From NCBI GenBank assembly GCA_932521035.1, contig OW051494.1:7860001-7924000 (forward strand): a stretch of 64,000 bases of DNA, written 5' to 3'. Source of the stretch: Oscheius dolichura. Its lineage: Eukaryota > Nematoda > Chromadorea > Rhabditida > Rhabditidae. A model generated the notes under the pieces. That model saw only the letters and a list, made by a program, of their open reading frames with translations. It ran no database searches and was not told where the DNA came from. Made by a program: the position numbers and the translations under genes. Below are positions 57,618-64,000 of this stretch, in pieces (position 1 is the stretch's first letter; each line of letters opens with the position of its first letter).

Positions 57618-58083
57618 AATCTATTGGCTCTGCTAATAAATAGAAATATGTTACATATACCTGGCACTAAATGAAAATAACAACGAAAATCTGCGGGAAA
57701 ACGATGGAATATGATGAGGAAACAATGAAAGCAGAACGAAGAGCAAATTGTGTTTTCTTTTCTCACTTTTCTTGGTTTTCTCGTTTGTAACTGATAGCCC
57801 AAATACAGAAAATACACAAAACTTCGTTGACAACTTTGAAAAGCAGTGATAAGAGAACAACGAATCGCGAGAGCCAGAGAATGCATACGAACAAAATAAT
57901 CGCCTGCTCTTGTGAAATATTCAATTTTCTCTGCATAGAATTTATTCTGCTAAATTCTAACAACAATATACGGATACAACTAATATATCAAAACTAATAC
58001 ATTACATACAAATACAATTATAAACAACACACGGTTAGAAGCCAAGTATATTTTGTCCCATAACCACTTTTATTCGTTGCTTG
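57618..58083. other. AT-rich spacer
   Basis: Minus frames at 57560-57966 are hydrophobic and AT-driven, and are not supported. An unassigned stretch otherwise. Confidence 0.35.
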
Positions 58084-59271
58084 CTACTTTTTCTTCTTGT
58101 CCACTCCGAAGCACTCATTTCCACCAATTCCGGCTAGCGTCTGGTAGTTGGGATCATGTGTTCCGGCTTTAGCATTCGGATTTGCATTCGGTCTGGGCGG
58201 TCCGGCCCCGGCTTTGGCCTTCTTGTCGGCACCGAAGCATTCGTTTCCACCAATTCCAGCCAGCGTCTGATAATTCGGGTCGTGGGTTCCGGCCTTGGCG
58301 TTCGGATTGGCATTCGGCCGGGGGCCTCCGCCAGTAGGAGCGCCTCCTTTCGCCTTCTTATCCGCTCCAAAACATTCGTTTCCGCCGATTCCGGCCAGTG
58401 TCTGGTAGTTGGGGTCATGAGTGCCGGCCTTGGCGTTCGGATTGGCATTCGGCCGGGGGCCTCCGCCAGCAGGAGCACCACCGCCGGCCTTTCCCTTCTT
58501 ATCGGCTCCGAAGCACTCATTTCCACCGATTCCAGCCAGCGTCTGGTAGTTCGGGTCGTGGGTTCCAGCGACGCCTCCGGCTCCCTGCTTCGGTCCAGCG
58601 CCTCCTCCTCCACCACCAGCAGCCTTCTTATCCGCTCCGAAGCAGTCTCCTCCAACACCGGCCAGCGTCTGATAGTTCGGGTCGTGGGTGCCGGCCATCG
58701 CAGGTTTCGCGCCTCCTCCAGCTGCTCCTCCTCCAGCGCCGCCCTTCTTATCCGCTCCGAAACATTCGCCTCCGACACCGGCCAGCGTCTGGTAATTGGG
58801 GTCGTGGGTGCCGGCCATTCCACCGGCAGCTGGCGGCTTGGGTCCTCCTCCACCAGCGGCGGCGACTCCTCCTCCGGCTTTATCGGCTCCAAAGCATTCC
58901 CCACCGACTCCGGCCAGTGTCTGGTAGTTAGGATCGTGGGTTCCGGCCATTCCACCGGCAGCTGGCGGCTTCGGCCCTCCTCCAGCAGCGGCACCGAGGC
59001 TGGTTCCTCCCTTGGCTCCAGTAACTGATTTCCCAGCGGCAGAGGATTTCTTTTTCAGCTTTTTCGACTTGGCCGATCCTTCTTCGTCCGCATTTTTAGT
59101 GGCCTCGGTGCCGTCGGTTCTCTCAGTTTTGTCGTTTCCGCCGCCGGCAGTACCGTCACCGTTTTTCGTTTTCTCCGAGCCGGACTTCTTCTTGCCGCCA
59201 CATTGGAAAAGGCAGACGACGAAAATCGGCGACAGCTTCGCAATCACCAGGAGAAGAGTCAGCAACGTCAT
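58084..59271 (-). CDS. Seven-repeat NYQTLAG protein with N-terminal membrane anchor
   Basis: A single-exon gene of 395 residues with ATG at 59269-59271. The N-terminus is hydrophobic (LLTLLLVIAKLSPIFVVCLF), so it is a signal anchor or signal peptide. A polar, Lys/Gly/Thr-rich linker follows (KSKKLKKKSSAAGKSV). The rest is seven copies of a unit of about 40 residues built on GTHDPNYQTLAGxGG, then ECFGADKK and a Gly/Ala/Pro-rich spacer. The first three units have VGG and lack Asn before Glu; the last four have IGGNE. One Cys per unit could allow cross-linking. A TATA box is at 59323-59329. The function is unknown; I believe this motif is nematode-restricted, but cannot check. Confidence 0.8.
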   Translation of the reverse strand: MTLLTLLLVIAKLSPIFVVCLFQCGGKKKSGSEKTKNGDGTAGGGNDKTERTDGTEATKNADEEGSAKSKKLKKKSSAAGKSVTGAKGGTSLGAAAGGGPKPPAAGGMAGTHDPNYQTLAGVGGECFGADKAGGGVAAAGGGGPKPPAAGGMAGTHDPNYQTLAGVGGECFGADKKGGAGGGAAGGGAKPAMAGTHDPNYQTLAGVGGDCFGADKKAAGGGGGGAGPKQGAGGVAGTHDPNYQTLAGIGGNECFGADKKGKAGGGAPAGGGPRPNANPNAKAGTHDPNYQTLAGIGGNECFGADKKAKGGAPTGGGPRPNANPNAKAGTHDPNYQTLAGIGGNECFGADKKAKAGAGPPRPNANPNAKAGTHDPNYQTLAGIGGNECFGVDKKKK

Positions 59272-59322
59272 ATCCAAAGGGATGGACAGAGCCGAAATGG
59301 CGGCGGACGGCCAGCACCAGTC

Positions 59323-59329
59323 TTTTATA
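59323..59329 (-). promoter_or_regulatory. TATA box of the NYQTLAG gene
   Basis: TATAAAA on the minus strand about 52 bp before the ATG at 59271. Confidence 0.65.
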
Positions 59330-59375
59330 CCCCTTTCTGTCCTGCTGTAACGGGATCCTGACACGATCTGCAGAC

Positions 59376-59830
59376 AATAGGAATCCGATGGCCATGGAAG
59401 CGGCAGACGAGTAGATGACCCAGAGGACGGGGATGCGAGAATAGTCGACGGAGAGGAGGAGGAGCCGGGTCTCGACACGACAAGCAATCGAGTTACGGTA
59501 GCGGAGGGCGACTCCCCGTCGGATATCCCAGTCCGTCCACATCGTTTCGTCTGCCCGCGGTCGGGTCTCTTCCACCACCTCAAAGGAGAGCAGCTGGTCG
59601 CCCTGGCCGATGGCTACGGCTTGGAAACGGTACTCGAAGGATTCTGGAGAGGGTTACGGTAGGCAGATGGGGGAGAGAAAAGAGAGAGAGAGAGAGAGAA
59701 GAGAGAAGGCAGCCTGAGTGAATCCACCTTGTCCAGGTGGAGTGTCTCCGAATCCGGCCGAGACACTGCCGGGTCCTGAAGATATCAAATAATATGGTGG
59801 ATACCGTATTCTAACCAGAGCAATTAAGAT
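59376..59830 (-). pseudogene. Partial duplicate of the TSR membrane protein gene (3' part)
   Basis: The minus strand reads YRFQAVAIGQGDQLLSFEVV, EETRPRADETMWTDWDIRRG, VALRYRNSIACRVETRLLLL and the span VLWVIYSSAASMAIGFLL, closely matching the last exons of the gene at 47746. The intron and its borders are also conserved. The signal peptide and both TSRs are missing, and the reading ends differently after the membrane span. It lies head-on to the promoter of the NYQTLAG gene. It is a truncated copy, not a working gene. Confidence 0.8.
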
Positions 59831-60039
59831 TAGAATGACCTATCTAGCCCGCTGACAGTGGCCGGAGGCGTCCAGCCCGCTCAGAATTGCCATTCTACAG
59901 GGAGAGTCCTTCCTTCGGCTGAAAACCGCTCCAGCTCTAATCCTTTTCAGCAATTGAACCGGTAGAAAAGGATTACCGTCTGTCTAATCCTCCCGTCGAC
60001 GATTGGCCCATTCCCCTTCTAATTTTTCACCCTGCCAGG

Positions 60040-62180
60040 ATGGAGGTCAGTCGGGCCTTGTCATCGTAGATAATTTCGTCCGTTTAGCAACAAAGCATCT
60101 ATAACTACGACATCCAGCTGCCGCCGAAGGGAAGTGAGCGGAAGAAAGTGACCGACCAGTCGAGAGCCCTCGAGCCGGGAGGAAAGCCGTTCGTCGCCAG
60201 CGCCGAGGCCATCAGCAAACCGGGCTACTCCGATCTGCCGCTGTCTAAGCCACAGAGGACGCCGAAGTCGGTCAAGGAAAGGGCCATGAGGTCCTCCCGC
60301 GGAGCCAGGGAACTCCAGCAGCCGTCGAGAGAAGACTGCGAGCTCACGAGGAACAATAACGACGAGGTGGACTACGAGGCGCTCAAGGCCCTCACCTGCT
60401 ATCATGGCTTCGTCGCCCGGCAGGATCTGTCCAGTCTTCTCAAGAACGAGGGCGACTACATCGTTCGCATCACTGAGGTTTGCTAGCTTTTTACCGTAGT
60501 GACCCATCGACCTAGTGACCCATTTTTTGAATTGGGGGTGGGAAAATTCATCTCTTGAAAGCCATTAAAATTAGCGAAAATGATCAAAAACAAGTTAAAA
60601 AGTTTATTCCCCGGGATTCCCATGCCGTCTCCGATCCAAGTACTAACCGGGCCCAACGTAGCTTGGCTTGCCAAATCAGACGGGATGGCGTACTTTCAAC
60701 GTGGTATGGCCATAAGTGGACCTTTATCTTTGGGATTGACTCACATAGCCGTTTCAAAAATTGGATTTTCAGGTGGAGGCTGCCAGGGGTGGCGGCCCCG
60801 TGAAGTATGACTTGATTCTTTCGTTGCTGGATCAAGTTAACAATGAGGCGACAACGGCTATGACCATGGATGGGGGACCCAACAACCAGCCCAACACGAA
60901 GGTTCCCCTCTTGGTCGAGATCCTCCAAGGCCCCGATATTTCAGCTCCGTAACGTGGTGATCCGTAAGAAGAAGACGGACAGGTACTATATCGAGAAGCG
61001 GCACACGTTTGTCTCGGTCAGCGAGCTGCTCAGCCACTACACCGACACGACGAAGAACAAGACGGAAATGAAGGTCTACCTCAAGACGCCGATCCTCAGC
61101 AAAGAGTGGGAATTCAAGCACTCGGACCTGGACTTTACGGGCGGAAAGATGCTGGGACAGGGGGCCTACGGCTTTGTGAGGAGCGGACGGCTGGACCTCA
61201 GCTCGAGGCTCGGCGGCGGAATTGTCAACGTGGCCGTCAAGGTACAGAAGCTGGCCTCGGGAAAGGATGAAAAGATTGGGAAGGAGAAGATGAAGGGCGA
61301 GTCTCTTTTCCATTTTGTAGAGGAGACGCCATTTTAGAGCAGATGAGAGAGGCCCGCATCATGAGACACCTGGACAATAGGAATATTGTCAAACTCTACG
61401 GGGTGGCAGTCCTTGAGCAGCCGCTCTACATCATCCTCGAGCTGATTAACGGCGGCGAGCTGAAGAAGTACCTGATGGACCAGAAGGCCAAGGGACAGAG
61501 GGTCTCCGTCCTCGAGAAGGTCCACATGTGCCGTGGCGCAGCCGTCGGCCTGGAATACCTCCATGGGGAGGGCTACATCCATCGGGACATCGCTGCCCGG
61601 AACTGTCTCTATGTTCCCGGCGAGAAATTGGTCCCTTACCTCTCTTTTTGGGGAATTAACTCGTCCTCTTCAGGCGAAGCTGTCGGACTTTGGCCTATCC
61701 CGCCGCTCGGTGGAATACCAGGTGACGAAGAACGGCGCCAAGTTGCCGACCAAGTGGCTGGCTCCCGAGACGCTCGAGTCGCTGACCTTTTACCCGAAGT
61801 CGGATGTCTACAGCTTTGGGGTGATGATGTATGAGATCTTTGTGGATGGGGACGAGCCGTGGCCGAAGGTGCCCAAGGCCAACGTCCGGGCCAACGTCCT
61901 CCGTGGGGACTTTCTGCAGATGCCGGCCGACTGCCCCCCGAAGGTGGCCAAGTTCGTCCACAAGCACATCTACGTCAAGGAGCCGCAGAAGAGGGCCACT
62001 TCGCACATGGTGGCCCAGCAGCTGGAAGCGGTCCAGACGGAGATGGAGGGCGGCGGCGCGACGTCGAAGGCCGGCTTCTTCTCCAAGTTGTTCGCTTCGA
62101 AGGAGAAAAACCGCAGCCTGAAGGAGAAGCGCATCCAGACTCAGACCCAGACGATGCAGATGACGCAGCTGGAAGAGTAG
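60040..62180 (+). CDS. SH2-containing tyrosine kinase, Fer-like
   Basis: Six exons: 60040-60045 (only ATG GAG), 60088-60477, 60773-60901, 60945-61296, 61338-61630 and 61674-62180, giving 558 residues. After a basic N-terminus, an SH2 domain starts at YHGFVARQDLSSLL, with GDYIVRITE in place of FLVRES. The SH2 has a long insert (NNEATTAMTMDGGPNNQP) before VVIRKKKTDRYYIEKRHTF. The kinase is complete: GQGAYGFV loop, NVAVKVQ lysine, QMREARIMRHLDN helix C, HRDIAARNCL, SDFGLSR, KWLAPETLE. The tail is Lys/Gln-rich. This matches nematode Fer-related non-receptor kinases, several of which act in sperm. The intron 61297-61337 is GC-AG. Confidence 0.9.
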
Positions 62181-62349
62181 CAGTCGACAGCCGAGAATAA
62201 TCTATCGCATATCAGTCCAATCATGATATACGTTGCATAAATATAGCCGGGACTGTTCATTGTCTTCTTTTTTTTTCGTGGTCGACAGAAGGCGGACGGG
62301 TTGCTGTAAGACAGGGGATTGAAGAATGACGTGAAACGAATCTGTTTGA
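62181..62349. other. 3' flank of the kinase gene
   Basis: Contains ATAAATATAG, possibly the poly(A) signal. No exon. Confidence 0.4.
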
Positions 62350-62880
62350 AGTAAGGGGCTATTTTTCGAAAGGGAAGGAGGATGGTGGAGGATCTACCGT
62401 GGAGAGGAGGATGGGGGAGGATCTCCTGTACGGAAAAGGTCGATGAAGAATGGCCGACACAGAAAAGGCGAACTGGGGATCGCCTCCGGGGAAAATAGGT
62501 CGGAGGATGACCTACGGGAAACAGCATGCGGGGAGGATCTCCTTTGGCAAAAAGAGCATGATTCACCTGGAGAAAATGACGATGGACGGTCTCGTGTCGG
62601 GAGGAGGATAGGGAGGATTTTTATAGGGACGATAAGGTTTGGGGATCTCCTGTGGGGAAATGGCGGATGGAGGATATCCCATCGGGGGAAAAGAAAGGGT
62701 GGAAGATGGATTGCGAAGAGACGGACGCTGGAGGATCTCTTGTGGGGAGGAGAATGAGAAAGGATGCGTGTGTGAGAGATTTCTGTGTGGAGAAAGTGAC
62801 GACGAAGAATAGCCGGCGCAGAAAAGGAAGACGGCGTTTCGCCTCCGGGGAAAGCAGGGCGGAGGATGACTTATGAGGAC
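62350..62880. repeat. Degenerate minisatellite, about 35-bp units
   Basis: GGAGGATCTCCTGTGGGG recurs with changes at least five times. A higher-order unit of about 85 bp containing ATCGCCTCCGGGGAAAA or TTTCGCCTCCGGGGAAAG followed by GGTCGGAGGATGAC occurs twice (about 62435-62515 and 62795-62875). Confidence 0.75.
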
Positions 62881-62961
62881 TTCGCAACAAACAAGGAAGA
62901 TAAAAACAGCGGACACAAAGACGGTTTATTTGAAGCAGATCACGAGGTGGACTTCTTCTTT

Positions 62962-63942
62962 TTAGAAGTCTTCGATGAAAAAGGCGTGGTTCTTCATCTC
63001 CTCGATGATGGCCAGCAGGACGCGCTCGATCAGCTCCATCTTATCGACGATCTCGCCGTCGTCCTCCGTCTCTCCGTCGGCCCAGACCTGCTCCTTGACG
63101 AGTTCCACGTTGTCGAGGAGCTTTATGGCCACGGCGTGCCAGTGCTTGACGGAGTGGCGGAGGATCTCCTTGTCCAGGTTGACGGCCCTGACCGCCTTCT
63201 CCAGCTCCTGGATCGTGTTCCTGGCCTCATCCAGCTCCAGCTGCGTCTCCTCGACCATCTTCATAGCGTCTAAACATTTTTGTATACTGTAGACAACACT
63301 AGGATCACCTTGAAGGTCGAAGTCGAACTTGTCGGCAGCTGCCAGGCCCTCCTTCTTCTCGTCCTCCATCTCCTGGGGCCAGTTGGGAGACGCGGTCGAC
63401 TGGCTCGGCTGCTCTTCCAGCATCTTCTCCAGCTGCTCGATGAGCCGGTCCCGCTCGGCCACCTCCTTCTCGGCCTTCATCTTCTCCTCCTCGGCCGCCT
63501 TCCACTTGTTCCCCATCCAGTTCATCATCTCGCTCTGCATCTCCTCGGCTGCCAGGCGCTGTTCCTGCTCGAAGACCAGCGTCTCGAACTTCTTACAGGC
63601 GTCGGCCATCTCCTCCGCCAGTTTCTCATTCTCCGCCGTCTTCTGTGCCAGCTGCTTCTTCAAGTCGTCGATAACGGCCTTGTCGTTGGCGGACTTGGCC
63701 GTCGGCTCGTCGAGTTCTTCATCGGAGGCGGCCGTCGAGGATCGCTCGGTCGTGAGGAAGGAATAGCGCGGCCGGTACTTCTTGTCCATGATGAAAGTCG
63801 TAGAAGAGGTGACGACAGGAAGCGACAGGGAGCTATCCGAGCCGGCCGTCTTCTCCAGCTGTCCCTTATCCTCTTCGTCGTCGGACACGGCCGTCGAGAA
63901 GGACGAGTCCGCCAGGATGTGAAACTCTTGGTAGCGCTTCAT
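62962..63942 (-). CDS. Coiled-coil protein, possibly partial at the window edge
   Basis: Two exons, 63309-63942 and 62962-63269, join across a 39-nt intron. The frame is also open upstream to 64000, so the start at 63940-63942 (MKRYQEFHILADSS) is provisional and the gene may extend beyond the window. The product is Ser/Asp-rich at first, then one long coiled coil (VIDDLKKQLAQKTAENEKLA, RDRLIEQLEKMLEE, ELDEARNTIQELEKAVRAVN) and a helical end with IERVLLAIIEEMKN. No enzymatic domain is present. GC-rich codon use matches the kinase next to it. It is probably a structural or scaffold protein. Confidence 0.75.
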   Translation of the reverse strand: MKRYQEFHILADSSFSTAVSDDEEDKGQLEKTAGSDSSLSLPVVTSSTTFIMDKKYRPRYSFLTTERSSTAASDEELDEPTAKSANDKAVIDDLKKQLAQKTAENEKLAEEMADACKKFETLVFEQEQRLAAEEMQSEMMNWMGNKWKAAEEEKMKAEKEVAERDRLIEQLEKMLEEQPSQSTASPNWPQEMEDEKKEGLAAADKFDFDLQGDPSVVYSIQKCLDAMKMVEETQLELDEARNTIQELEKAVRAVNLDKEILRHSVKHWHAVAIKLLDNVELVKEQVWADGETEDDGEIVDKMELIERVLLAIIEEMKNHAFFIEDF

Positions 63943-64000
63943 CAAGACCGCAGACGGAATGGGGCTGCTGTCCAGGGAATCTTGAAGCGATCGGGCGACG

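Noticed and set aside
58156-59028. A 290-codon plus-strand ORF and other long frames
   Set aside because: They are complements of the repetitive, GC-rich NYQTLAG gene; the repeats keep other frames open.

Overview
The window looks like nuclear DNA of a nematode. Genes are split by many short introns (mostly 35-60 nt) ending in TTTCAG. Recognisable families include a cuticle collagen, a Fer-like SH2 tyrosine kinase, a PAPS transporter of the pst-2 type, a calcipressin (rcan) and a Tousled-like kinase. The species cannot be named from the sequence. There is no CRISPR array, bacterial operon or virus.

Left third (1-22 kb). A minus-strand gene of unknown function has dispersed foldback repeats in its introns. 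It is followed by an acidic-tail protein, a tRNA-Tyr with an intron, and the large minus-strand Tousled-like kinase gene (6937-12283). That kinase gene is divergently paired with an unrecognised helical protein. Next come two tiny membrane proteins, a tandem pair of small TATA-driven secreted proteins, an arginine/serine-rich protamine-like gene, and a Gly/Tyr/Ser-rich secreted protein.

Middle (22-42 kb). Two multi-exon genes of unknown function lie on the minus strand. Ribosomal protein S12, the PAPS transporter and calcipressin follow. A long gene-poor stretch (33.5-41.8 kb) carries tRNA-Ser, tRNA-like loci, two foldback elements and a MITE-like inverted repeat.

Right third (42-64 kb). This part is gene-dense and rearranged. 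Two nearly identical intron-containing histone H2B genes each keep a canonical-size 3' histone stem-loop. A thrombospondin-repeat membrane protein has a truncated second copy, in the same order and orientation relative to H2B, which suggests a segmental duplication. A protein tyrosine phosphatase gene is cut off inside the WPDRGVP region, tail-to-tail with a truncated paralogue of its neighbour. A core-1-galactosyltransferase-like gene lacks the usual DDD motif. A collagen sits downstream of a decayed collagen relic. A seven-repeat NYQTLAG protein, a complete SH2 tyrosine kinase with a GC-AG intron, and a coiled-coil protein running to the window edge finish the region.

Most exon structures were built by hand from GT-AG sites and frame continuity. 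Boundaries should be read as models, and low-confidence items are marked as such.
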